Shown: positions 22,642-32,995 of the stretch, piece by piece
Layout: every line of letters starts with the position of its first letter
Numbering within the stretch: the stretch's first letter is position 1
Assembly: GCA_019828595.1 (NCBI GenBank)
Contig: JAHQRK010000022.1
Span: 558,001 to 622,000 of the forward strand
DNA: 64,000 nt
Direction: 5' to 3'
DNA from: Aphanomyces cochlioides
Lineage: Eukaryota > Oomycota > Saprolegniomycetes > Saprolegniales > Verrucalvaceae
The notes under the pieces: generated by a model
What the model was told of the DNA's origin: nothing
What the model saw: the letters and a program-made list of their open reading frames with translations, nothing else
Databases searched by the model: none
Position numbers and translations under genes: made by a program

Positions 22642-23918
22642 CTACGCTTCTACACATCGGTACAAATAGTCTCTAACAAGGTGACGCCTGGCTTCAGCCT
22701 CATTGCCATCAACGCGATGCTCTGTACCGGCTAGAATTTCATCACCACCAATGTGCATCCATTCCTCTTGCGGCACGTCTTCGAGCTCCAAGCCTGGCCC
22801 TTCAAACACTTCTCGTAGGTCAATGTACCAGTTGTGCAAAATCATTGTAGCTTCAATCAATCGTGCCATTTCTAAAATCATTGAGATGCGACTAAGCTGA
22901 GACTATACCAGACCTTCAGGTGTGTGATGAGTAAGGTCAGACTTGAATATCCTAAACTTGTTTTTCCATCGAGCAAATGCCCTCTCTACACAATTCCTTG
23001 CACGACTGTGCACTAGATTGTAATGTGCTTCCTCTTCGTGCATGTTGAAGCGTATTGGATATGGCGTAAGAAGATGCGCCATGAGCTTGTAACCAGCATC
23101 ACCAAGAAAATACATCCCTTTGGGCAGAACCTACAACGACATTTGACTCATGATTGGCAAAGGTATTTACTTTGTGAACGTGAATGCCAAACTGCGACCG
23201 TTCAAAGAGTTACTTGTCGTTTTGGGAACCACTGCGAATCGAATTTGACATAAACCTCAGCTTGTAGTCGACAACGCCTATCAGTTCATTCGCATCAGCT
23301 TAGAGATTTAAGTTGATTAGATTCACCTTGTATGTTGAATGCTGGAAATCCCTTACGGCAATACCATCCTTCATGGTCTTTAAACCGCTTGATTTGTATA
23401 AGCGATCCATCTATTGCACCGACCGCATTTGGAAATCCACTTTGTTGTTAAAAAATTGCAGCTTTGTCGGCCCAGTCGTTCATTGTTTGAGGCAGCAGGA
23501 TTGTGTCTTGGAGGAATAACATGATGACTGGCATGACTTGACCAACGTAGCAGTGCGCTCGAGATTCCGAAATGCCAAATACTTGCCCTGATTCAGCATA
23601 CCCACCTGAGTGAGTGAAGTAGTGTGCTACGGCAACTCTATCCTTAATTGTAAAGATGGTGTTGTGGTGCAGTGGTTCGTTGACATCGTCCCATCTATAT
23701 TGAATTCGACGCACGATTACCTCGACGGCCCCCTCGCTACAACGCAAGTTTCGTATGTACCAACCATCCATCCCAGTCTGAGCCTGTACATCAGCCCATG
23801 CTTGAGATCGAATAGTGAACTTTCTGGATGGTTGAGCTCGACTAGCTCTACCATCAGCAGTGGCTGCAGCGGTTGCGGCAATCATGGCAGCCATCGTCAC
23901 AGCAACCTCAGCGTTCAT
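22642..23918 (-). pseudogene. Harbinger DDE transposase (DDE_Tnp_4), in-frame stops
   Basis: The first exon starts at the ATG at 23918 and reaches about 23327, with the first catalytic Asp in NAVGAIDGSLI. Short introns end at about 23277 and 23130. The later exons carry the second Asp in YFLGDAGYKL and the Glu in NCVERAFARWK. Two TAA codons interrupt otherwise open frames, at 23448-23450 (before QQSGFPN) and near 23202 (before LFERSQFG). The join near 22890 could not be resolved and may hold a further frameshift. The element therefore probably cannot move itself, although its ends and target duplication look fresh. Confidence 0.7.
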
Positions 23919-24267
23919 GGTGCCCAGGAACTTGAAAGACTTCAAAACCCAAAAAAGAGGTAAAATCTCATGCTCCATCCACTTTTGAGAAAAACGCTCT
24001 GGAAGTGGATGAGAATCGATTTTATTGGCTGCGTCTCATTCCAAAATTTACTTGAAAGAGGCCCTAACTGTGATGTAACTGCATTGCCCACCTTTGATAG
24101 AACCAACACTAGCTGATGCTTTTAAACACTATAGAGTGATTGACACAACGCATCAATAAGCTTAGATAAGTCTGCGCAAAGCCAAAGGACTTCTTGGATA
24201 AGTATACATTATACTAAAGTTAGCGTTATACACGCACCGATCGTTGAAACCTCCTCCCTAGAAAACT

Positions 24268-24706
24268 ATGCCCCACCAACTCTCTTTGCCCCCCGCCCGA
24301 GAGATTTGCTTGTCTGGCGGGGGATTGATCAAGTTGTCCGAACAAGACCTCGTGAGCTGCTCTGGAGCTGGTGATTGTGTCCGCGGCGGCTATCCTGCGA
24401 ATGCGATCGACTACGCGGCAAAGAGTGGAGTCTGTCTTCTCAAGGACTATCCCTACATCTCTGGCAACGATGACATTGTGCACGACTGTGTCTCATCCTG
24501 CACAAAGCAAAACGTGAACGTCCAAAACTCGTATTACCTCTATGGTGAAGCGTCCTATCTCAGTGTGATGCAAGCCCAGCCTGTGGCAGTCTTTGTCTAC
24601 ACTGGCGAAGACTTCATGGCGTAAGTCAAAGCGGCATCTTGAGCCACTGCAACAACCAAGAGACATCCACGACGGACCACTTGATCGTCGCGGTGGCGAC
24701 GGGGAC
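24268..24706 (+). pseudogene. Papain-like (C1A) cysteine protease copy 1, middle part
   Basis: The frame resembles the second half of the protease copy at 46.3-47.6 kb: KLSEQDLVSCSGAG, then DYPYISGNDD. The N-terminal half with the catalytic Cys is missing, being replaced by unrelated sequence before 24290. A 1-base deletion at about 24622 shifts the frame just before the catalytic His block (SHCNNQETSTTDHL, 24640-24685). A gypsy element starts at 24707, and the rest of the gene continues at 31612. It cannot encode an active enzyme. Confidence 0.75.
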
Positions 24707-24969
24707 TGTAACCGGGCGCAGAGGATGTCAGGCGCATGTGAACTGCGGCTGAAGTGTAAGAGTGAATTAAAGTTAAAGCAACCTAAGTCTCATTCCTGTC
24801 TTGTTTCTCGTTGGCTATCGCACAGCCTCACTAGGAGCTTCAACTTCTGTGGCCTCCCAAGGCCAGTCGTTCACACAGCAGAGCGCGGGGCCCCGCTACT
24901 GCAGGGCGCCAGGTCAATGCGCAGACCGCGCCCTCATCTTATGTACCTGCCAGACATGGCACGGTTACA
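24707..24969 (-). repeat. 3' LTR of the young gypsy element
   Basis: 263 bp, TGTAACC...GGTTACA. It differs from the other LTR at about four positions (for example gggccccgc against ggggaaccgc). The purine-rich stretch gtgtgggagta on the minus strand, immediately inside, is a candidate polypurine tract. Confidence 0.9.
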
Positions 24970-25110
24970 TACTCCCACACTTTAGGGCGAAAGCCCGTAA
25001 GCTTTTGCAGAGATGCCTCCCTCGCTGGGGGCAATCCCGTCTGAACTGGGACTGGTCTATTCCAAATATCACATTGGCTCTCGCTGAGCCAATCAGGAAC
25101 ATTTTCGAAA

Positions 25111-26384
25111 ATGTACGCCGACGAAGAGGTCGATTACGAGTACACGCCGCCCTCGCCCGATCTGGGCAGTCGCGAGCAAAGCGCAGCGCCGGCGCAGGGG
25201 CGCACCAAATACCTTGAGAGCCTTTGGATCAGTGAGGGCCAAACTCGACTTGGCGGTGGTGTCCACGCGCGGTGTCAGGCATCCGACACAGGATCGATCT
25301 GACGTTTGATCAAATGCCAGGCTTTACAGCCTCTCGCAGTGGCACGCCCGATCCGGGCAAGTTTCGAGATTTGTTGGCGCAATTGCCTTCTCGCCTGCGC
25401 GGCGATTCTAAACGTGATTTTGCGGCGGGGGTTGCCTTTGCAGTAACTTTGTGGGAAACCTGCAACCCCGTCATCGTCGATATGGCCGAATGGCCTTCGA
25501 TCCGACAAGACCAGCGCCGCTTTGGTGGTATGCGCGCGTTTGTTCCTGTTTCTCCCTTGCGGGACGAAACTAAATGTGAGTACGTGGTCATCTGGGCCAA
25601 CCGAAGGCTGGCGCGTATCTCGCTCGACACCACGACGTGGCCCCACAGCTACGCTAAGTTCCAAGAGCGTGTTGTTAATTTTGCGCGTGAGCGCCATGGC
25701 TTGAAGGTACGCCTCGCTGCCGAGACCGTCGGAGCGATCGCTGTCGCGTACCAAAAGCTGAAAGTAGTCTATGTGAGTCTGGACCAAGGTCCGCTTCTCT
25801 CACCCATGTGTCCATTGGAGCCGCCTCCGAATTTTGCGCCAGGAGGCGATACTCGCGGCCGTGCTGGCCCCAGCGCTGCGCGACAATCCGCGCGCCGTCA
25901 TCGCGCCCCTCGTTCTCGCTCTCGCTCGACCGAGCCTGAGGCGAAACGTTCGCGCCGAGAGGCGGGGCGTAGTCCAAGTCGGGACCGCCCGCGATATGCG
26001 CTGGACGAAGATCTGTACCAGCTGCGTGATGAAGTTGCGGAGCTGACCCGCCAACTTGGTCACTCCGAACAGGAGTTTGAAGGTCGGCTTCAGGACCTTC
26101 AAGACGAGCTCCAGACTGAGCGCGAGAATCGTCGCGACTTGCAATCGCGCTTCGAGAAGATGTCGAAGCTCTGCGAGCAACACGCGGCGACCACCGAGGG
26201 CTTGAAGAACTGGGCCCGCGCGATGGATGTACACCGCGAATGTTTTTACAAGAAGAGCTCGGAGCTCCAGCTACTTGTTGAGCGTCTCGCGAAGGAGAGA
26301 GATCGTGTGGACGCGCATCTTCAAGCGCTCTACTCGAAGATCCGACAGGACTACGTTCCGTTTGAGGAACTGAAGAAGGGGTAA
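25111..26384 (+). CDS. Antisense accessory ORF of the gypsy element: unknown domain, RS-rich linker, long coiled coil
   Basis: On the strand opposite to gag-pol, an ATG at 25111 (MYADEEVDYEYTPPSPD) leads, after one frame change near 25265, into 370 open codons. Residues to about 230 form a compact globular segment without recognised relatives. An Arg/Ser-rich stretch (RAPRSRSRSTEPEAKRSR) and then about 150 residues of heptad coiled coil (YQLRDEVAELTRQLGHSEQE ...) follow. It overlaps the end of the integrase frame by about 700 bases. The minus-strand reading there is only low-complexity Ser/Arg, which favours the plus strand as the real coding strand in the overlap. A protein binding nucleic acid or Gag is a guess. 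Confidence 0.5.
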
Positions 26385-29300
26385 CTGCGTCCTGAGGTAT
26401 GTGTCTCTTGAGCTTGCACGTGTAGATGACGGGATGGATGTCCCAGTCATCGGGCAGTTCGAGCTCGTAGTCCACTGGACTAATAACTTTTCGAATAGGG
26501 AATGGCCCCAACCAAGGGCAGCGAAGCTTCGAAGGGCCGCTAGGTCCTTTCACGACCGACCGATGCACGTAGACTAGGTCGCTAACCGAATACACATTTG
26601 TATTTCCTCGGTTGTGTTTGTTGGCCTGACGGGCCTGTTTCGCTTGAGCACTGGCGATATTCTCGCGTAGGCGCAGTAGCAATGATTCGCGTGACGACGC
26701 GAAATGTTCGACAGAAGCGGCTGTCCGCCGCGGAACGTCATCGGAGATTCCTCCCACACTTAAAACAGGACGGTCCACGTCCGTGGGAAGCCGCGGGTGC
26801 TTCAAATGCACCGCGTAGAAGGGCGTAAAGCCCGTTGACGCATGAACAGACGTGTTGTAAGCAAAACACGCTGTTGGCAGCATGGAACTCCATGTTTTCG
26901 GCCTAGACAAGGCATAGCTTCGAAGGATGTCTTCGAGAACGCGATTCGCGCGTTCGGTCTGACCATCAGACTCAGGATGGTCCGAGCTGGACATGTTTAA
27001 CGTCGTCCCGCAGAGCGCGAACAGCGCTCGCCAAAAATGGGACGTAAACCGAGGGTCTCGATCCGAGACGATACTGGACGGGAGTCCAAAATGACAATAG
27101 ACGTTGTCAAAGAAAAGGCGAGCTGACTGCTCCGCCGTAACGGATGCCTTAACAGGTAGCGCGATCAGGTACTTGGATGTGCGATCGACAAGGGTGAAGA
27201 TACCCGTATTGCCCGACTTGTCACTGGGCAAGCCAAAAATGAAGTCCATGCTGACGGACTCCCACAGTTCCAGTGGGACGTCGAGGCTCTGTAGCGGAAC
27301 CTGTGAGTGTGGGGCGGCCTTGACGGCCTGACATACGCCACACGATGCGACAAAACGTGCCACCGCCTTATACAGGCGAGGCCACCAAAATGAACGGGCG
27401 AGGACAGATATGTCTTCTCGCGGCCAAAATGGCCGCCGCTCGGGGTGTCGTGAAATTCGCGGATGATCTCCGCACGGAGGGTCGGGTCGCACGGCACAGC
27501 CACTCGTGGGGCGTCCCCCGGAGTGACTGAATACCACAACAAATCGTCGTGGAAAGTGAAACGTCCGATCTGGACTACCTTGGTGGAGAGTGATTTGCCA
27601 GCGGTAATGGCATCAATCGTCCGGCGAAGTGCGGGATCGAGGCTATACGATCCTCGAATGCGATCAAACAAATCCGAACGGACTTCGGATATGGCAGACA
27701 GGCAGGGAGGTTCCTCCTCCGCTGGACGGCGCGACAGCGCGTCTGCAATGACGTTGGTACGACCTGGTTTGTACTCAACAGTCATGTTGTATTCCGCGAA
27801 AAACGCGAGCCACCTGGTCATCCGGTCAGAGATATGCGGCGAGTTCACAGCAGTCCGCAAGGACGCGTGATCCGTGTATACCGTAAACGGCTTCGAGCCG
27901 AGAAGGTAGATGCGGAATTTGACCAAGGCGTATTTCATCGCCAGTAATTCGAGGTCATGGACCGGATAGTTGCGCTCAGCAGCGCGCAGCTGCCGTGACT
28001 GATAGGAGACGGGTCGGTCACGACCCTCGTCATCCTTTTGCATGAGGCAGCAACCTATTGCTCGCACAGATGCATCACAGACGACCGAGAATGGTCGATT
28101 GAAGTCAGGCAACGCCAGGATCGGCGCTTGCGTGAGGCTGGCCTTGATGCCGTCAAAAGCCTCTTGACATTCTTGTGTCCAGTCCCACTGGACATCTTTC
28201 ATTAGTAACCGCGTCAGTGGCGTTGCGATGTCGGCAAAGTTCTTTAAAAATTTGTGAAGGTAGGTCGCAAGACCAAGACAGCTGCGGAGATCTGTCACAG
28301 TGGCCGGGACAGGCCAAGTTGTGATCGTGGTGACCTTGGCCGGGTCTGGCCGACATCCATTGATACCAACGTACTCCCCGAGTACGGGTATTTCTGCAAC
28401 GCCGAACATACACTTCTGTAAGTTGGCATACAATCCTGCATCTCGCAGCGTCTGAAAGACCTGCCGCAGGTGTCCAAGATGGACCTGCACGTCTGTGCGA
28501 TTCTTGTCTGCACGGCTATGTCGTCGAAGTACGACGGCGCAAAGTCGCGCAACGGGTGCAACTTTTGCGTGACCATTCGGTTGAAGGTCGCTGGGGCATT
28601 GGTGAGCCCTTGTTGCATCACCAGCCACTCCCACAGCATGCCCGACGGCGTCGAGACAGCTGTCTTGGGAGTGTCACATGCGCGCATGAGGATTTGATAG
28701 AATCCATCGCTCAGATCGATCGTTGAAAAGATCGTCGAGCCACCCATACTGTCAATGATGAAGTCTTTTCTGGGAATCGGCGTTTGCGCCGGGATGGTGG
28801 CCGCGTTCAGCTTGTTATAAGCATGAACGATTCGCCAAGAGCCGCTAGGCTTCTTGACGCAGAAGGTCGGACTCGAGTGTGGCGACGTACTCTCCCGTAC
28901 GTGCCCCGCCTTCTTGCGTGCAGCGAAGAACGAGTCGATGAACTCGACTTGCTCATGTGTTAGTGGCCACTGTCGAGTGACACACCACTTTGTCTCTGGC
29001 GTCAAGTCAATCTCATGACGCACGCCCTTGTCTTTGGGCAGTCTCGCGGGAACTTCCACCGGGAAGATATCCTCGTATTCTCTCACGAGGGGGTAAAACG
29101 GGCTCGTTCGGAGCCTATCCCATACGCGAGAGTGTGCTGGTGGTGTCTCGCCAGCGACGTCCGGATCCTCCGCGGACCTCGTATAGAGGTCAATCTCATC
29201 GACACTCTGTATCACTGCGATACTGGTGATGCGCTGGGAGCGCAGAGCACTTCTAAACTCGGAAAAGCTCATCTCTTCGAGTTGCATATTTCTTCAGCTG

Positions 29301-30333
29301 TCTTCGGCAGCTCAGTCAAGTCGCAATGCGACAAAATGACATCTTCAACAAAGACGCGCCCAGACACGGGCAGCGTCGGCATAGGACTGCGCTCCAACGC
29401 ATCCTCTTCAATAATCACGTCTCCGTGCACTCGGTCCGTCGGTGCACTCGCGAAGGAGACTTTAAGCCCGGTCCGTTGGGCATTACTCTTGTACACAGGC
29501 AACCCGGTCCGTCGGGTGTTTGCCCAAGTGTTGTTGAAGGCCTGACGGCCGATATCTTCCTTGGAAGACATAGGACCGCCCTGGCGTGTCGACTTTCCCG
29601 TAGCCGGGAGCTGACGCAGCGTAGCTAACTGCTCATCGCCAGCTGGCGAGGGGATGGGCTCATTACTCTCCATGCCCATATGGCTTTTGAGAAAGTCGGG
29701 GCCGACCTCATGGATGGTCTTGGCCCGCCAGTTTATGCAGGGCTGGTGTTTCTCCAACCAGCCCATGCCTAGGATGAGGTCCCAGCGCTCATCTAGGTCT
29801 ATAACGAAGTAGTCTTCCAGACTACTGAACGTGCCCTGTGTTAACAGGCGCACTGATCTCTTGGGTGCGGTCACTACCGACCCATCACCCAACTTGATGC
29901 GCACAGTCTCAGCCAGAGACGTGCCGCTGTCGACCTCGGCATAGAAGCTCGCATTCTCTTCGAGCGTCTGTCGACGGGCAAAATTCTTCGACGCTCCACA
30001 GTCGATTAAGACTCGGAGCTTTCGGGAGAAGCCCTCCACGGGCATCTCGACATGCAGCATCGTAGTACGCTGTCCAAATTGACACAGTAATGTGTCAGAG
30101 GCTAGGTTCTGACGAACAGGCGGTATGCCGGAACGCTCTTCATCAGAGCCTAGAGTTGTCCCAGTAGGTCGCCCCGCGCCTACTGGGAGTTCTCTTTCCC
30201 CTGGCGATGGCCGTAGCCACGCCCACGCCCACGATAGGCGCCACCGCGCGAGCGGTGTGGGGAGTAATTCGGGTTCTTCCTCGCCTGCGAAGGCTGAGGG
30301 CATTTTCTTGCGAAGTGACCAGTCTGGCCACAA
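26385..30333 (-). pseudogene. Gypsy pol: protease, reverse transcriptase, RNase H, integrase
   Basis: Protease (30333-29269) has VLIDCGASKNFA, a D-x-G-A active site. Reverse transcriptase (29287-28295) has IDLSDGFYQI and SYFDDIAV. RNase H (28634-27165) has VVCDASVRAIG and YTDHASLRT. Integrase (27537 to about 26385) has the Asp, Asp and Glu in SMDFIFGLP, IVSDRDPRF and DGQTERANR, and the GPF module WLGPFPIRKV. Frame changes near 28515 and 27425 break the polyprotein; the change from gag to protease may be a normal programmed shift because the frames overlap. The open frame runs on to 25675 but is probably non-functional past about 26390. Confidence 0.8.
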
Positions 30334-31319
30334 TTGAAACAGCGGCGCTCTTCACCAGAGGCCGCTTCCATTCGCGAGATCTCCATGTCTGTTGAGACAT
30401 CGGGGGATCCGCCGGAAGAGCGCGCCAAACCGCGCGAATGTTCCGTGTTCAGCGCGATGCTGATTGCCTCATTGAACCTTTGAGGCTGCAAACGGAAAAG
30501 TTCGTCACGAGCTGGGCCTTGATTCTGGCCGTACATAAAGACCGAGACTCGACCGATCTCGTCGATCTTGTAGGAGTTCTCGAAGGACCCGAGGATGGAA
30601 GGAAGTTCGTTCACAAACTCCTGAATAGTTCCCTTGCCTTGCTTGGCTTGGTTGAACTTTGCGCGATAGCGCATTTCGACGTTCGAGTGAACGTACTGCT
30701 CCTTGAGTTGTTCAATCAAGGATTCGAACGTGGGGAAGGCCTCGTCGTCCAACATGTGAAGGTTGTCGGCCCAGTCTCGGGCTCGACCTTGCAAGTTGGA
30801 TAGCGCGAAAGCAACACGCAGTGTCTCGTTCGTTACGAGCTGGGACCGAAGGGCGAGTTTCACTTCGGAAACCCAGCGGAACAGGTGCTCGTCCGCAGCA
30901 CCGCCATATTTTGACACTTCGAGCTTCAGAGGTCGGTCGCGCGACACTCTGGAGTCGATGAAGATGTTGTCAATTCCAGGTGAGGAGTTTTCTGGTCGTC
31001 TGGCTTGGTCAACCAGGTCCCTGTTGGACCCTTCAAGGCTGGCGATCTTTGCCGTGGCCTTCAACAAGTCTGCTTCATAGAGCAACGCCGCCTCTTCTTG
31101 AGTGCGTTGCGCAGCGGCATGGGCCGCTGACTGCGCGGTTGCTTCGCCATGCAGGCGGAAGCTCTCAATGACTATGATCTGGTCTTGAGGGTTCACCCCA
31201 CTGAACAATCCCCGAACGATGTTCTCGGGGATCAAGCGAAGCAGCTCGGTCAGAGTAGCTTGCTTTTCGGGTGAGAAGTGGCAAACGTCGATCGTCGACG
31301 TTGCGGGCGCAGCGTCCAT
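30180..31319 (-). CDS. Gypsy Gag with CCHC zinc knuckle
   Basis: The frame starts MDAAPATSTIDVCHF about 30 bases inside the 5' LTR and is intact for 379 codons. The capsid-like helical region (FRWVSEVKLALRSQL ... FNQAKQGKGTIQEFV) precedes the zinc knuckle CFNCGQTGHFARKC near residue 335 and a basic RG-rich end (GRGRGYGHRQG). It packages the element RNA. Intact, unlike pol. Confidence 0.85.
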   Translation of the reverse strand: MDAAPATSTIDVCHFSPEKQATLTELLRLIPENIVRGLFSGVNPQDQIIVIESFRLHGEATAQSAAHAAAQRTQEEAALLYEADLLKATAKIASLEGSNRDLVDQARRPENSSPGIDNIFIDSRVSRDRPLKLEVSKYGGAADEHLFRWVSEVKLALRSQLVTNETLRVAFALSNLQGRARDWADNLHMLDDEAFPTFESLIEQLKEQYVHSNVEMRYRAKFNQAKQGKGTIQEFVNELPSILGSFENSYKIDEIGRVSVFMYGQNQGPARDELFRLQPQRFNEAISIALNTEHSRGLARSSGGSPDVSTDMEISRMEAASGEERRCFNCGQTGHFARKCPQPSQARKNPNYSPHRSRGGAYRGRGRGYGHRQGKENSQ

Positions 31320-31348
31320 GGTCCTGGACGAACTAGAGTGCTACAAGG

Positions 31349-31611
31349 TGTAACCGGGCGCAGAGGATGTCAGGCGCGTGTGAACTGCGGCTGAAGTGTA
31401 AGAGTGAATTAAAGTTAAAGCAACCTAAGTCTCATTCCTGTCTTGTTTCTCGTTGGCTATCGCACAGCCTCACTAGGAGCTTCAACTTCTGTGGCCTCCC
31501 AAGGCCAGTCGTTCACACAGCAGAGCGCGGGGAACCGCTACTGCAGGGCACCAGGTCAATGCGCAGACCGCGCCCTCATCTTATGTACCTGCCAGACATG
31601 GCACGGTTACA
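31349..31611 (-). repeat. 5' LTR of the young gypsy element
   Basis: 263 bp, the twin of 24707-24969. Gag starts just inside it, which fixes the orientation as minus. The sequence next to it (ccttgtagcactctag, minus strand) should be the primer-binding site, but I could not match it to a tRNA. Confidence 0.9.
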
Positions 31612-32995
31612 GGGGCCGAGAATGGCGTGCCTTATATCAAGTACAAGAACCAGTGGGGGACTTGGTGGGGGGAGCAAGGCTACGTCCGACTACAACGCCA
31701 AGTGAATGCTTGCTTGTCGGTCCAGCTTGCTACGTATCCCAAGATGAAAGTCTCCCTGACGACGCCACCCCCTGCAACTTACACCTGCAGCGCTATCGAG
31801 GCCGACAAAGACTACGTTGGCAACGATATTGGTTCCACGCAGCAGGCGTCTCCTCAAGCTTGCTGTGATGATTGCAAGAAGAACAATGCGTGCAAGTTGT
31901 TTGTCTGGTACCAAGGCACGTGCTACCTCAAGAGCGCCGCGGGAACAAAGACATCAGCCAGTGGACGTCAAGCTGGTTTTGCGTCGACACAACCGGCGAC
32001 TTGCTCAATGCTTGAAAAGGACACAGACTACAGTGGCAACGACATTGGCTCCACGCAACGCGCGTCGGCGGATCTTTGCTGTGCAGACTGTCGAGCCAAC
32101 CCGACGTGCAAACTCTTTGTTTGGTACCAAGGCACTTGCTACTTGAAGAGTGCGGCTGGCACCAAAGTCACCTTGGCAGGACGTACTGCTGGCTTTGCTC
32201 AATCGACTTCGCAATGCTCGACTTTGCAAACCAACACCGATTACTATGGCAATGACATCAAATCCACGCAACGCGCATCGGCTGATCTCTGTTGCGATGA
32301 CTGTAAGAACACACCTTAACACAATGCGGCACAAAGAGAGGAAAAACAAAAGTGAATTAGGGCAAACTGACTAGACCAGATTTCTCGAAATTTCTACTTA
32401 CACCATACGCTCTTCGCTTGCACCCATTGTACCGTACTTTAACACACCTGGCTGTCAACTCTTTGTGTGGTACCAAGGCACTTGCTACCTTAAGAACGCC
32501 AAGGGAGCGCAGTCTACCAAGACTGGAGCTACCGCTGGTGTTGTGAATTTCAGTGGTCCAACGTGTGGCGCAGTCGAGACCAACACCGATTACCCAGGCC
32601 AAGATCTATACACTGCTCGTACAAACGACGCTGGTGGATGCTGCACTTCGTGCATCAACGAAAAGGCTTGCAATGCTTACAGCTGGACGCAAGACGGCTC
32701 TTGCTACTTGAAATCGTCGCGAGCAAACCCAACAGCCAAGTCTGGCGTGACGTCGGCTCGTGTCAACAAATGCTCTCCAGTCGAGCAAGGTATTGACTAC
32801 GTTGGCAACGACTTGTATCCCGTCGTGTCAGCGTCCACCGACGACTGCTGTGCTTTGTGCCGCAATGCCAATGGCTGCAAGGCGTATTCGTATGCTTCTG
32901 GAAACTGCTACTTGAAGACAGCCAAAGGAGCTACGAAGGCCAACTCAGCGGTGAGCTCGGCTACGACTTTAGAAACACAACATTGCACTAGCTAA
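31612..32995 (+). pseudogene. Papain-PAN copy 1, 3' part: catalytic Asn block and five PAN/Apple modules
   Basis: Directly after the 5' LTR the frame resumes with the end of the papain domain (IKYKNQWGTWWGEQGYVRL, containing the catalytic Asn). PAN/Apple-like modules of about 60 residues follow, each with paired CC..C and CYLKSA motifs (for example SADLCCADCRANPTCKLFV). PAN domains bind sugars or proteins, which suggests a secreted, surface-targeted protease. The third module is split by a 124-bp insertion (32317-32440); without that interruption five modules are recognisable. The end stop at 32993-32995 is shared with the target site of a Tc1 element. Confidence 0.75.
32317..32440. mobile_element. 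124-bp non-autonomous insertion with 9-bp target duplication
   Basis: AACACACCT occurs immediately before (32308-32316) and after (32441-32449) the insert. Without the insert the PAN reading frame continues across the junction. The ends share an inverted acaatg (ACAATGCGGCAC at the start, the inverse of GCACCCATTGT at the end), a weak terminal repeat. A 9-bp duplication is typical of Mutator-like elements. There are no GT..AG bounds at the junctions, so an intron does not explain it. Confidence 0.65.

Larger units (their letters stand above)
21276..24064. mobile_element. PIF/Harbinger DNA transposon, 2,789 bp
   Basis: The terminal inverted repeats gggcctctttcaagta (21276) and its inverse ending at 24064 are flanked on both sides by the trinucleotide TAA (21273-21275 and 24065-24067), the target duplication typical of Harbinger elements. 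It carries the two genes this group uses: a SANT/Myb-like DNA-binding protein on the plus strand and a DDE transposase on the minus strand, in convergent orientation. Confidence 0.85.
24707..31611 (-). mobile_element. Ty3/gypsy LTR retrotransposon, young, 6,905 bp, inserted in the protease gene
   Basis: Identical-length LTRs (24707-24969 and 31349-31611, 263 bp) begin TGTAACC and end GGTTACA and differ at about four sites. The flanking bases GGGAC / GGGGC are an imperfect 5-bp target duplication. Coding order on the minus strand is gag, protease, reverse transcriptase, RNase H, integrase, the Ty3/gypsy order. Removing the element would bring the two protease halves together. The pol region holds at least two frame changes (about 28515 and 27425), so this copy is probably not autonomous. 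Confidence 0.9.

Noticed and set aside
32300..32460. The PAN interruption as an intron
   Set aside because: There is no AG before the resumed coding sequence and an exact 9-bp duplication flanks the insert.
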